Shown here: positions 26,345-34,658 of the stretch, in pieces
Position numbering within the stretch: the first letter of the stretch is position 1
How the letters are laid out: every line of letters begins with the position of its first letter
Assembly (NCBI RefSeq): GCF_010092445.1
Contig: NZ_CP048031.1
Location: 682,001 to 746,000, forward strand
Direction: 5' to 3'
DNA: 64,000 bases
Origin: Shewanella sp. Arc9-LZ
GTDB taxonomy: Bacteria > Pseudomonadota > Gammaproteobacteria > Enterobacterales > Shewanellaceae
Notes under the pieces: generated by a model
What the model saw: the letters and a program-made list of their open reading frames with translations, nothing else
Database searches by the model: none
Told to the model about the DNA's origin: nothing
Program-made: the position numbers and the translations under genes

Positions 26345-27041
26345 TCATTATTTGGCGGTGTGTGGTGTGGCGTCAAGACGCCAGGCTGCACGGCTTATCG
26401 ACAGTGGTCGAGTGAGTATTAATCATCAATTAGCTAAACACACTGATCGAGTTAACCTTTGCGAAATCGAGACAATTCTAGTAGACGATAAACCGATCCT
26501 TGCTGTGCAAGATAAACAGTATTGGCTATATCATAAGCCTGTTGGAATTGATTGCCGTTTATTAGTTGATGATCCTCACAGCTTACTGCATGTATTACCT
26601 GAGTTACCAAGGTTGTATCCTGCAGGGCGTTTGGATAAAGATTCTCGTGGTTTGCTACTACTCACTAATGATGGTCAATTAACGCAAGCGCTCATGCATC
26701 CCGATTATTATCATCCTAAGACATACGTAGTCCAAGTTGATAAACCTATTAGCGCTAGTTTTCTATTGATGATGACAAAGGGTGTTAGTTATGGCGATGT
26801 GCAAACTCGACCATGCGAAGTTCGGCCATTGAGCCTGGCGAGTGCAGAAGACAGGTTTGAGATTGTATTAACCCAAGGATTAAATCGGCAAATACGCCGT
26901 ATGTGCAAAGCATTAGGTTACAAGGTGATTGATTTAATGCGAACACAATTATTAGATATGCGTATTGATGAGCTTGCAGAAAAAACAATGCGGCCATTAA
27001 CGGCCGCAGAGTTATTGAGTCTTAAACGTGCAGTAAACTGA
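26325..27041 (+). CDS. rluF: RluF-like 23S rRNA pseudouridine synthase (RsuA/RluB/E/F family)
   Basis: A 238-aa protein with an N-terminal S4 RNA-binding domain (MRLSHYLAVCGVASRRQAARLI) and a catalytic domain with the active-site Asp at about 104 in GRLDKDSRGLLLLTNDG, plus QGLNRQIRRMCKALGYKV. The segment KTYVVQVDKPIS and the C-terminal part read most like RluF, which modifies U2604 of 23S rRNA; RluE or RluB are less likely alternatives. The start lies inside the third copy of a 23-bp repeat; ATG 26334 (MRLSHYL) is an equally possible start. It ends three bases before a convergent gene. Confidence 0.78.
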   Translation: MTSMRLSHYLAVCGVASRRQAARLIDSGRVSINHQLAKHTDRVNLCEIETILVDDKPILAVQDKQYWLYHKPVGIDCRLLVDDPHSLLHVLPELPRLYPAGRLDKDSRGLLLLTNDGQLTQALMHPDYYHPKTYVVQVDKPISASFLLMMTKGVSYGDVQTRPCEVRPLSLASAEDRFEIVLTQGLNRQIRRMCKALGYKVIDLMRTQLLDMRIDELAEKTMRPLTAAELLSLKRAVN

Positions 27042-27044
27042 ACG

Positions 27045-29201
27045 TTATCTAACGATTTCCATTTCAGCTAATAAGTTGTCAGCATTATCTAAATACTGCA
27101 TTACCCATAGCATGTAGCGGCTGTCTACTTGGATAGAACGGTTGCTTTGCGCGTCGTATCCCCAGTCTCCAATGATACTTTCGTACACACCATCAAACAG
27201 TAAACCCACTAGTTCAGCACGACCGTTTAAGGTTGGTGAGCCTGAGTTACCACCCGTTGTGTCTAGGGTAGATAAGAAGTTAACCGGTACAGAGTCAACC
27301 GCTTTGACGTAGTAATCGCCGTATTGCTTTTGTTTAATCAGCTCAAGTTGTTTAGCTGGCGCATCGAAAGGATCAACACCAGTGTCTTTGGCTAAAATGC
27401 CTTCTAAGCGGGTAAAAGGCACCGCCACTAAACCATCCTGTGGAGAATAACCTTTCACGTTTCCGACCGTTACACGCAGGCTTGAGTTTGCATCAGCATA
27501 AACAGGTTTTCCTAACTCGCGATTGTAGGCAATGATAGCGTCCATATATTGTGGACGTACTTTCATTAAGTCACCTTCTAATTGCTTTTTCTCTTTCTCA
27601 CGCGCCATGTCAGCATCATAAGTTTGTACTGCAAATTGAATGAATGGGTCGTTAGATGCTTTAAAGTCGGCAACCGATTTGTTCATCCATGCTAAGCGAG
27701 TTTCTTTGTTATTTAGCTTGGTGTTGGCGTACATTTTATCGAGTGTTTTAGCTAATGCTTTAGCATCGAACTTGCTGCTAATACCAAAGGCTTTATCTAA
27801 AGCGGCTAAATGCTGCTCTGCAGGTAGTGCAGCATAACGTGTCAGTAAATCGGCTAGCAGGGCTTTATCGACACTGGCAGCATAACGGCGATCAATACGT
27901 TCCATGCTTGAAGTGAAGTTGGTCATGTCACGTTGTTGGTAGCCTGGTTCACGTGCCATATCAGCTAAGGTTTTCTCATTAGCTAAGCGATACAAATCAC
28001 GTGCGGTAGTGACCATAGTGGTGTAACCGATGTAACCTAATAAAATGTCACGTTGCTGATTTTGCTGACTCTTAGCCACTAACTTTTCTAAGCTTGATAG
28101 TGTTTCGCCATACTGCAGCTGGCGTTTTTTATCTTTACCAATCCAGTTTGCTAAATCGCTTTCTATTTTCTCACGATCAGCGAGCATGGTTGATTTTCCA
28201 TAATACTCAATCATCGAGGTAAAGTTTTTAGCATAATTAGCTAAACCAGCAATCAAGCTTTCGTATTTAATCCGTTCGTCGCTGCCTTCAGAGGCTGTTT
28301 CTTTGATGATGCTAATCATGCGCTCTTGTAGGACTTTGCCTTCTGGATAAGCCCAATTAAACTGATTGTTAACTTCATCGGCTGTGCGGTAACGGTTGGT
28401 ACGGCCAGGATAACCAGCAACCATCACAAAGTCGCCATCGCTAACGCCTTTAGCTGATACTTTTAAAAAGCTTTTTGGCTCGTACGGTACATTGTCTTTA
28501 CTAAAATCGGCAGGCTTGCCGTCTTTAGATACGTAAGCACGATAAAATGAGAAGTCTCCAGTATGACGAGGCCACATCCAGTTATCGATATCACCGCCGT
28601 ATTTGCCCACGCTAGCAGCTGGGTTATAGGCTAAACGTACGTCACGAATTTCTAACTGCTTAACAAGATAATATTCTAGGCCGCCATGGAAACTATACAC
28701 TTGGCAACGGTAACCATCTTCTTTTTCACATTCAGCAACTAAGGTTTTTTCTTGTAGTTCTATACCTTTATAAAACTCATTACCCACTTTATCCATCTGG
28801 TTTGCTTTAACTTTATCAGTAACATTGGTTACCGCTTCAGTTACAAAAATACGTGAACCAGGCGTCGCAGGTAATTCTTCTGCGTAAGTTTTGGCTAAAA
28901 ATCCGTCTTTAAGGAGGTTTTTTTCTGGGGTTGAGTTGTACTGAATTGAGCCATAGGCACAGTGATGGTTGGTAACCACTAAGCCTTTTGGCGACACAAA
29001 TGATGCGGTACAACCACCCAGGCTGATAACGGCATTCATTGGGAATTCGGTTAATTTTGAAATTGAATCAGCGCTTATTTCTAAGCCTTTTGCTTTAAGT
29101 TCATCAGCCATAGCGGGAAGTTGATGTGGTTGCCACATACCTTCATCTGCCGCAGCGCCAAAGCTGGCTGCCATAGCGACAGTTAATAACCATTTTTTCA
29201 T
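27045..29201 (-). CDS. S46-family dipeptidyl peptidase (DPP7-like)
   Basis: A 718-aa exported peptidase with a signal peptide ending near FGAAA and a trypsin-like triad: His at about 80 (TNHHCAYGS), Asp in DIDNWMWPRHTGDF, and Ser at about 653 (GNSGSPTLNG). The position 18 residues after the Ser is Gly (LLFDGV); from memory this is Gly in DPP7-type enzymes (hydrophobic P1) and Arg in DPP11 (acidic P1), so DPP7-like specificity is inferred. It trims dipeptides from peptides in the periplasm for amino acid use. Start ATG 29201 gives the signal peptide; an upstream GTG at 29228 is less likely. Confidence 0.92.
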   Translation of the reverse strand: MKKWLLTVAMAASFGAAADEGMWQPHQLPAMADELKAKGLEISADSISKLTEFPMNAVISLGGCTASFVSPKGLVVTNHHCAYGSIQYNSTPEKNLLKDGFLAKTYAEELPATPGSRIFVTEAVTNVTDKVKANQMDKVGNEFYKGIELQEKTLVAECEKEDGYRCQVYSFHGGLEYYLVKQLEIRDVRLAYNPAASVGKYGGDIDNWMWPRHTGDFSFYRAYVSKDGKPADFSKDNVPYEPKSFLKVSAKGVSDGDFVMVAGYPGRTNRYRTADEVNNQFNWAYPEGKVLQERMISIIKETASEGSDERIKYESLIAGLANYAKNFTSMIEYYGKSTMLADREKIESDLANWIGKDKKRQLQYGETLSSLEKLVAKSQQNQQRDILLGYIGYTTMVTTARDLYRLANEKTLADMAREPGYQQRDMTNFTSSMERIDRRYAASVDKALLADLLTRYAALPAEQHLAALDKAFGISSKFDAKALAKTLDKMYANTKLNNKETRLAWMNKSVADFKASNDPFIQFAVQTYDADMAREKEKKQLEGDLMKVRPQYMDAIIAYNRELGKPVYADANSSLRVTVGNVKGYSPQDGLVAVPFTRLEGILAKDTGVDPFDAPAKQLELIKQKQYGDYYVKAVDSVPVNFLSTLDTTGGNSGSPTLNGRAELVGLLFDGVYESIIGDWGYDAQSNRSIQVDSRYMLWVMQYLDNADNLLAEMEIVR

Positions 29202-29290
29202 TATAATAATTCCATTTGGGGTGTTCACGGGTAATCAATATTGCCGTAAGTCGTGTCGATTTCTTGTTTAATCATCTAGGTCAATGTTGG

Positions 29291-29322
29291 CGGACTATAA
29301 AAACGTCGGACCATAAAAACAA
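29291..29322. repeat. 16-bp imperfect tandem duplication
   Basis: CGGACTATAAAAACGT is followed directly by CGGACCATAAAAACAA (13 of 16 identical), in the spacer upstream of the S46 peptidase. Confidence 0.65.
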
Positions 29323-29346
29323 AAAAGTCAGGCTAAGCCTGACTTT
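29316..29346 (-). terminator. Terminator after the aromatic amino acid permease
   Basis: AAAGTCAGGC / GCCTGACTTT stem (29324-29333, 29337-29346), three-base loop, T run on the minus strand; 70 bases past the permease stop. Confidence 0.85.
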
Positions 29347-29416
29347 AACAAATGTTTTACTATCTTAACAGCGTTTGAAAAACTCGCTTACAAATCCACT
29401 TTATCAGTCATCCGAT

Positions 29417-30619
29417 TTAGGCTAATGCCACCATCAACTGCGCCACAACAATTAATGTGCCGAGCAATCCTGCGGCGATAAGCCCCAATGTGCCACCAGA
29501 CACTTGATATCCGCCCATTTTCTGCGCGCGTTGCTTTAATGCCATCGCAATGGGTAAATAGATAATCATCACCACTAATGGAATGGCTGCAAAACCAAGC
29601 ACTTTGAAAAATCCGTCTGGGTAGTAAAGCGCACATAACAGCGGCGGTATAAAGGTTATCAACCATGTTTTAGCACGACCAACAGCGTCATCTTTAGCTC
29701 GGGTCAGTTCGGCGACATAATCAAATAGGCTCATGGTGACACCTAAAAATGAGGTCACCAATGCAAGGTTGGCAAACAGATCAATTGCTTGGCTGATAAT
29801 GTGTGACTGGGCTAAGCCTTGCAAAGCAGCAACCAGTTTAGGCAGTGAACCACCAAAGCTATGAACTGTTTCGCCGCCTAAAGAACCTAGCGTTACGAGC
29901 AACCACAGGATGTAACAAACCAGTGGAATGGTCGATCCTATTAATAACACTTTTCTAAGTGATGCAGCATCACCTTCTAAGTAGCGCACAATGGTGGCAA
30001 TACACACATGGAAACCAAATGAAGTGAATACCACTGGGATGGCTGCTAACCATAATTGTTGCAGGGCGGTGCCCGAAGCCACATCGGTTGAATAATTGTT
30101 TAATGCACTGATTAAATTAACGTCTGGTAATAGAAATGCCACCACAATGACCAGCAGCACCACCATAGAAGTAAATAAAATACGTGATACTTTATCAATC
30201 CATTTAACACCAATGGCAATCAAGCCACCAAAAATAACCGTAAACAGTATGACGGCGACTTGGTTGCTCATGTTAATGCCGATGGGTTGTAAACGGGTTT
30301 CTAATAGCGATGACCCTCCCATTAGATACACCATGGTTAAGGCGAATAATAAGCTAAGGAATGAGCCACCTTGAATGAGCTGGCCGACTTTGCCCAGTGT
30401 TTTACCGGTAATGGCATGGACGTTATCGCCGACACCACTATGAAGATTAATTTCTAACATCAGTAACGAGGTGTAAGCCGATAAACCCCAAATAACCACT
30501 AATAAGATTAATGCGGGGATCATCCCCAAAGCTGCTGTTGCTAATGGTAGCGCTAGCATGCCTCCGCCAATTGCCGTTCCCGCGACAATCGAAATAGAAC
30601 CTAAAGTTTTAAAATTCAC
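29417..30619 (-). CDS. HAAAP-family aromatic amino acid permease (TyrP/Mtr/TnaB-like)
   Basis: A 400-aa inner membrane protein with about eleven segments. The N-terminal GTAIGGGMLALPLATAALG and the FTSFGFHVCIATIVRYL region are typical of the hydroxy/aromatic amino acid permease family, which imports tyrosine or tryptophan with protons. Which amino acid is carried cannot be decided. The upstream region holds a TyrR-box-like site, consistent with an aromatic substrate. Confidence 0.88.
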   Translation of the reverse strand: MNFKTLGSISIVAGTAIGGGMLALPLATAALGMIPALILLVVIWGLSAYTSLLMLEINLHSGVGDNVHAITGKTLGKVGQLIQGGSFLSLLFALTMVYLMGGSSLLETRLQPIGINMSNQVAVILFTVIFGGLIAIGVKWIDKVSRILFTSMVVLLVIVVAFLLPDVNLISALNNYSTDVASGTALQQLWLAAIPVVFTSFGFHVCIATIVRYLEGDAASLRKVLLIGSTIPLVCYILWLLVTLGSLGGETVHSFGGSLPKLVAALQGLAQSHIISQAIDLFANLALVTSFLGVTMSLFDYVAELTRAKDDAVGRAKTWLITFIPPLLCALYYPDGFFKVLGFAAIPLVVMIIYLPIAMALKQRAQKMGGYQVSGGTLGLIAAGLLGTLIVVAQLMVALA

Positions 30620-30718
30620 AGAAAACGTCCTGTTTAATTATTATTTTATTTGTGTCGGACATTAGCAGAAGGGTGACAGAGCAGGCAAGGATCTTTGACT
30701 GTTAAAGGCTAACAGCTA

Positions 30719-30761
30719 TGTTTATAAACAATTACACAACAATAGACCAAACTTTTTTACA
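30719..30761 (-). promoter_or_regulatory. Possible TyrR boxes upstream of the aromatic permease
   Basis: On the minus strand TGTAAT-TGTTTA-TAAACA (30719-30736) matches TGTAAA-N6-TTTACA at 9 of 12 positions and keeps the key G and C. A weaker box with one good half (TGTAAA) lies 25 bases upstream (30744-30761). It is about 100-140 bases before the permease start. Confidence 0.35.
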
Positions 30762-30848
30762 CGTGATTATTGCAATAGCGTAGCATTACGGCGTTACGAG
30801 TAGGGTAAGGTTATTTATATGTCGAATTTACAATGTAAAATGAGTGCG

Positions 30849-30876
30849 TTGAATAAAATTATTTAATCGTTATAAT
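30849..30876 (+). promoter_or_regulatory. Sigma-70 promoter of the Mn riboswitch transcript
   Basis: TTGAAT (30849-30854), 16-base spacer, TATAAT (30871-30876). Transcription would begin near 30883, just before the conserved riboswitch sequence. Confidence 0.75.
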
Positions 30877-30885
30877 GCGACTTGT

Positions 30886-31076
30886 TTTAGGGGAGTAGCT
30901 AATCTTGTCTTGCTGTTATGGCACACAAGATGTCTGTATCAACATAATTGGCCTCACGCCATGGTGCAGACAGTAACACACTGTTAATCAGTGATTTTAC
31001 CAAGCGAGACCTAAGCACAGTAACTGCATCAAGGGGTATGCGGTGGCTCGTGCTTAGTTGTCATTTACCCCTAGGA
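30886..31076 (+). promoter_or_regulatory. yybP-ykoY manganese riboswitch
   Basis: The leader contains the hallmark AGGGGAGTAGC (30890-30900) and, downstream, GCGAGACCT (31004-31012), the two conserved segments of the yybP-ykoY Mn2+-sensing aptamer. Local stems include CTAAGCAC with GTGCTTAG (31011-31018, 31050-31057). TAGGGG near the 5' end (30888-30893 region) can pair with CCCCTA (31068-31073), which overlaps the TAGGA ribosome site of the next gene, so control of translation start is likely. This riboswitch class commonly precedes Mn exporters, including this gene family. Confidence 0.85.
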
Positions 31077-31084
31077 ATATCACA

Positions 31085-31639
31085 TTGGAAGCTTTATTCG
31101 CCTCAACTCTTACTGTTGCCATCGCTGAAATAGGCGACAAAACTCAATTATTAGCCTTACTGCTCGCGGTGAGATTTAGCAATAAAACCGCTATAATCTC
31201 AGGCATTTTGCTTGCCACATTATTAAATCATTTTCTTGCTGCATGGTTAGGTCAATGGGCCATAGCGTGGATTGATCCACAATGGGCGACCTATCTGGTG
31301 GCCGGGTCATTTTTTGCTATTGCACTATGGGTGCTGATACCCGATAAAATGGATGATGATGATAATCGCTTCTATAAACTCGGTGCTTTTACTGCGACGT
31401 TTATTTTGTTTTTTATTGCTGAAATAGGGGATAAAACTCAAATTGCGACAGTAGTCTTAGCGGCAAAATACCAAGCACTGACATGGGTTGTCATCGGCAC
31501 GACATTGGGAATGTTAATTGCTAATGTCCCAGTTGTGTTGGCTGGGCATTTTAGTGCTAACAAATTGCCCATGAAACTGATTCATCGCGGTTGTGCTGTG
31601 TTGTTTGCGCTACTTGGGGTCGCTACACTGCTGTGGTAA
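31085..31639 (+). CDS. mneA: TMEM165/GDT1-family manganese exporter (MneA-like)
   Basis: A 184-aa membrane protein with six segments in two homologous halves, each carrying the family motif: AEIGDKTQLLAL near the N-terminus and AEIGDKTQIATV near residue 115. This UPF0016/GDT1 family includes Vibrio MneA, a Mn2+ exporter. The Mn riboswitch directly upstream supports that role. The start used is TTG 31085, eight bases after AGGA; a TTG at 31058 would add nine residues but lies at the edge of a riboswitch stem with no ribosome site. Confidence 0.85.
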   Translation: MEALFASTLTVAIAEIGDKTQLLALLLAVRFSNKTAIISGILLATLLNHFLAAWLGQWAIAWIDPQWATYLVAGSFFAIALWVLIPDKMDDDDNRFYKLGAFTATFILFFIAEIGDKTQIATVVLAAKYQALTWVVIGTTLGMLIANVPVVLAGHFSANKLPMKLIHRGCAVLFALLGVATLLW

Positions 31640-31650
31640 AAGGAGGTTCC

Positions 31651-33060
31651 ATGTCCGATAACCAAGTTCTTGATGCAGATACTGCCCGCGGGCTGCCCTG
31701 GGTTGTTGCCATTGCTTTTTTCATGCAGTCACTCGATGGAACGATCCTTAATACTGCATTACCCGCTATGGCCAGTGATTTAAATGAAGACCCGCTGCGT
31801 ATGCAAGGCGTGATTATCGCTTACATGCTCACCGTAGCATTGCTGATCCCTGCTTCTGGCTGGATCGCTGATCGCTTTGGCACCAAAAAAATCTTCTTTG
31901 GTGCGATCTTATTGTTCAGCTTTGGATCATTGCTTTGTGCATTGTCCAATTCATTAGACATGCTGATTGGTGCTCGGGTGGTACAAGGGTTAGGTGGTGC
32001 TTTAATGTTGCCAGTCGGCCGACTTGTAGTGCTGCGGGCATATCCACGTTCGGAATTGGTACGGATTATGGGCTTTATCACCATCCCCGGTTTACTGGGG
32101 CCACTGCTTGGTCCAACGATGGGCGGTTGGATGGTGCAATACTTGACATGGCATTGGATCTTTTTAATCAATCTGCCTGTCGGTGTAGTCGGTTGTTATG
32201 CGGTGTGGAAGTTCATTCCAGATCTGCGTGGTAAGGAAAAATCACGTTTCGATAGCTTCGGATTTTTGTTGTTTGGGGCTGCGATGTTATTGATCACCAT
32301 CGCTATGGAAGGACTCGGCGAACTGCACTTGCCACACTTACGGGTGATGTTGCTGTTATTTGGTGGTATGGCGTGTTTGATAGCATATTGGCTGCGGGCT
32401 GGTCGTATTAGTAATCCACTGTTTTCGCCATCGCTATTCAACACCAAAACATTTGCTATTGGTCTTTTTGGTAATCTGTTTGCGCGTTTGGGCAGTGGTG
32501 CATTGCCATTCTTGGTGCCGTTGTTGCTGCAAGTTGCACTGGGTTATTCACCATCTCAGGCTGGAATGAGTATGCTGCCGCTGGCCGCTGCAGCAATAAT
32601 GGCCAAATCAGTGGCTCGACCGATTATCGAACGCTTAGGTTATCGAGTAGTGCTTACCGCGAATACTTTGGCGCTTGGCGTTATGCTGGCGACCATGGGC
32701 TTGGTTAGCGAACAAACTCCTTACTGGTTGCTATTAGCTCTGTTGGCGATTCTTGGCGCGATTAACTCGTTACAATTTACGGCCATGAATGCCGTGACCT
32801 TAATAGATCTTGATGATGTTAATGCCAGTAGCGGTAACAGTCTATTGTCGGTAGTAGGTCAATTATCATTAAGTTTAGGGGTTGCGTGTGCAGGTGCTTT
32901 GCTCGGTGGCTTCAGTACCGATGTCGGCAGCGGTACAGCGGGAACGGTACTTGGCGCTTTCCAACTGACGTTCGTTACCGTTGGTCTTATGACAATGTTA
33001 GCCGCAGTGATATTTTCGCAATTATCTAAAGACGATGGCCGTCGGATAACCCATTCATAA
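31651..33060 (+). CDS. mdtD: MdtD-like MFS efflux transporter (DHA2 family, 14 segments)
   Basis: A 469-aa MFS protein very close in length and sequence pattern to E. coli MdtD (471 aa): FFMQSLDGTILNTALPAMA, PASGWIADRFG, the ARVVQGLGGALMLPVGRL stretch and GPLLGPTMGGW. It should export drugs or metabolites with protons. ATG 31651 has a perfect AGGAGG. It starts 11 bases after the GDT1-family stop, so it is probably on the same riboswitch-controlled transcript. Its codons look richer in G and C at third positions than its neighbours, a possible sign of separate origin. Confidence 0.88.
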   Translation: MSDNQVLDADTARGLPWVVAIAFFMQSLDGTILNTALPAMASDLNEDPLRMQGVIIAYMLTVALLIPASGWIADRFGTKKIFFGAILLFSFGSLLCALSNSLDMLIGARVVQGLGGALMLPVGRLVVLRAYPRSELVRIMGFITIPGLLGPLLGPTMGGWMVQYLTWHWIFLINLPVGVVGCYAVWKFIPDLRGKEKSRFDSFGFLLFGAAMLLITIAMEGLGELHLPHLRVMLLLFGGMACLIAYWLRAGRISNPLFSPSLFNTKTFAIGLFGNLFARLGSGALPFLVPLLLQVALGYSPSQAGMSMLPLAAAAIMAKSVARPIIERLGYRVVLTANTLALGVMLATMGLVSEQTPYWLLLALLAILGAINSLQFTAMNAVTLIDLDDVNASSGNSLLSVVGQLSLSLGVACAGALLGGFSTDVGSGTAGTVLGAFQLTFVTVGLMTMLAAVIFSQLSKDDGRRITHS

Positions 33061-33281
33061 CAGTGCATCATTTCGCCGATTTCGGATAAAAAAAGTATTT
33101 TGCGATTATTTATAACGCGGTATTTTTTACCAAAATGATGCTCTGAATATGATGCAGATAAACCTCAATTTTAATTTCCCATTAGTTTTTTGTGCAATCC
33201 TGCACACACTTCATTGTATGATTGGTTAAAATATAAGCATGCATAAGCTTTATGGATAGCCGTGTGCATGTAAATGTGTAA

Positions 33282-33315
33282 GCGGATGGTAAACGGATAG
33301 TAAGCTGATAGTTAA
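33282..33315. repeat. 11-bp tandem repeat, three imperfect copies
   Basis: GCGGATGGTAA, ACGGATAGTAA and GCTGATAGTTAA lie end to end, just before the ribosome site of the STAS protein gene. Confidence 0.6.
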
Positions 33316-33327
33316 AGGAGTCACGAT

Positions 33328-33708
33328 ATGGATATGAAGAAACATGGTTTATCGATAGGCATAAACCGAATTGAAAATGTGTTTTTTGTGACATTAAAAG
33401 CCATTGGCACATTAACCCACGAAGACTATCTCGTCATTACCCCTATGCTAGAGGGGGCATTAAGCCAAGTTGATCAACCTAAAGTGAGTTTATTTCTCGA
33501 TGCTACCGAGCTCGACGGCTGGGATTTACGCGCCGCGTGGGATGATTTAAAGCTGGGGTTAAAGCACAAATCTGAGTTTGAAAGAGTGGCCATTTGGGGC
33601 AATAGAGATTGGCAAGAATGGGCGGCCAAAGTCGGTAGTTGGTTTATTGCAGGCGAGATAAAATATTTCGACGATGAAGATGATGCGTTGAAATGGCTTC
33701 GATACTAA
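33328..33708 (+). CDS. SpoIIAA-like STAS domain protein
   Basis: A 126-aa soluble protein of the SpoIIAA-like / DUF3478 STAS family. The central ...KVSLFLDATELDGWDLRAAWDDLKLGLKHKSEFERVAIWGNRDWQEW block and terminal YFDDEDDALKWLRY are typical of this single-domain family found in marine bacteria. The function is unknown; STAS domains often bind nucleotides or lipids. AAGGAG lies seven bases before ATG 33328. Confidence 0.85.
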   Translation: MDMKKHGLSIGINRIENVFFVTLKAIGTLTHEDYLVITPMLEGALSQVDQPKVSLFLDATELDGWDLRAAWDDLKLGLKHKSEFERVAIWGNRDWQEWAAKVGSWFIAGEIKYFDDEDDALKWLRY

Positions 33709-33808
33709 TACGATGTTCAAGGTATGTTTATCTCGAATGATGCCTAGATCTTTACCGTTGTGATGGCATGATTAACCCTAGGAACAGATTCTCTAGGGCT
33801 ATAAGCAT

Positions 33809-34003
33809 TTACGCCGTGGTATTAACATTGTGACCACTGTTGCCAACGGGCTGCGGCGCAGGTGGTTGTGCTGCTTCAATGAGCTGCAATGCCATTTGAC
33901 CTTCAATCTTTTGCTGTTCTTTAGCCATTACGGCCACTTTTAAGCTGCTGCCAGAATCAATCGTTGTTGGCATTGAAGACGGTGAATTAACACTAATTGA
34001 CAT
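33809..34003 (-). CDS. YjfB-family putative motility protein
   Basis: A 64-aa protein (MSISVNSPSSMPTT...) containing LKVAVMAKEQQKIEGQMALQLIEAA, the signature helix of the YjfB putative motility family, with a proline-rich tail. ATG 34003 has AAGG six bases upstream; the longer frame from 34120 has no ribosome site. The role is not established. Confidence 0.8.
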   Translation of the reverse strand: MSISVNSPSSMPTTIDSGSSLKVAVMAKEQQKIEGQMALQLIEAAQPPAPQPVGNSGHNVNTTA

Positions 34004-34108
34004 GGTTAACCTTAATATAAAGTCGGATGGTAATAGTATATCGGCTGAAAATCGAAGTGCTTGACACATTTTTGCTAAAAAGCATTCGTTGAGCTTTTTT
34101 TGATTATA

Positions 34109-34133
34109 GGTTGCGCACAACCAATGTTATAAT
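34109..34133 (+). promoter_or_regulatory. Candidate autoregulatory operator and -10 of the OhrR-like gene
   Basis: GGTTG-CGCA-CAACC (34109-34122) is a perfect inverted repeat directly before TATAAT (34128-34133). A second pair, AACCAAT (34119-34125) and ATTGGTT (34145-34151), brackets the -10. MarR-type repressors usually bind such sites over their own promoter. Confidence 0.45.
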
Positions 34134-34166
34134 TAACTCATATTATTGGTTAGTGGAGTGAAGCCT

Positions 34167-34658
34167 ATGTCTAGTAAAGCGCTTACTGAGTCTCAATTAC
34201 CTTCAGCGCAAAACCCGCTAGCACTTGAAAATCAAGTGTGTTTTTCATTGTATAGTGCGACTAATGCGATGATCCGCGCATATCGACCATTATTAGATGA
34301 GTTATCGCTGACTTATCCTCAGTATTTAGTGATGATGGTACTTTGGAAAGAGCCGGGGATTAGTGTTAAAACCTTAGGTGAAAAATTACATCTAGATTCT
34401 GGAACGTTAACGCCCTTGCTAAAGCGTTTAGAAGGCAAGGGCTTAGTGAGCCGTGGTCGCAGTGAGTTAGATGAACGCGTGCGAGTGTTACATGTTACTG
34501 AGCAAGGCCAGCAATTACATCAGCAAGCGTTGAGTATTCCTGAACAGATGCGTTGTAAAGTAGGTGGCACTATTGAAAACTTACAACAATTAAAGCAACT
34601 GTGTGATCAAGCATTTACCATGTTAAATTCCGGAGAGGCGAGCAGCTGTGAAATGTGA
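34167..34658 (+). CDS. ohrR: MarR/OhrR-family redox-sensing transcriptional regulator
   Basis: A 163-aa MarR-family protein. The [16 protein letters not shown] segment places a cysteine where OhrR proteins have their peroxide-sensing Cys, followed by [13 protein letters not shown], the [18 protein letters not shown] recognition region and the [12 protein letters not shown] wing. It probably represses peroxide-defence genes and itself. No ohr gene is in the window. Start ATG 34167 has GGAG upstream. Its end overlaps the rlmC start by 11 bases. Confidence 0.82.
   Translation: MSSKALTESQLPSAQNPLALENQVCFSLYSATNAMIRAYRPLLDELSLTYPQYLVMMVLWKEPGISVKTLGEKLHLDSGTLTPLLKRLEGKGLVSRGRSELDERVRVLHVTEQGQQLHQQALSIPEQMRCKVGGTIENLQQLKQLCDQAFTMLNSGEASSCEM

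Noticed and set aside
30824..30845. TTTACA-A-TGTAAA inverted repeat as a TyrR box
   Set aside because: The half-sites are in the reverse order and spacing for TyrR; it lies next to the riboswitch promoter instead.
31821..32171. Frames antisense to the MdtD-like gene
   Set aside because: No ribosome site and overlapping a clear MFS gene with intact motifs.
33777..33798. CCCTAG/CTAGGG as terminator of the YjfB gene
   Set aside because: Only six pairs, an 11-base loop and no T run.
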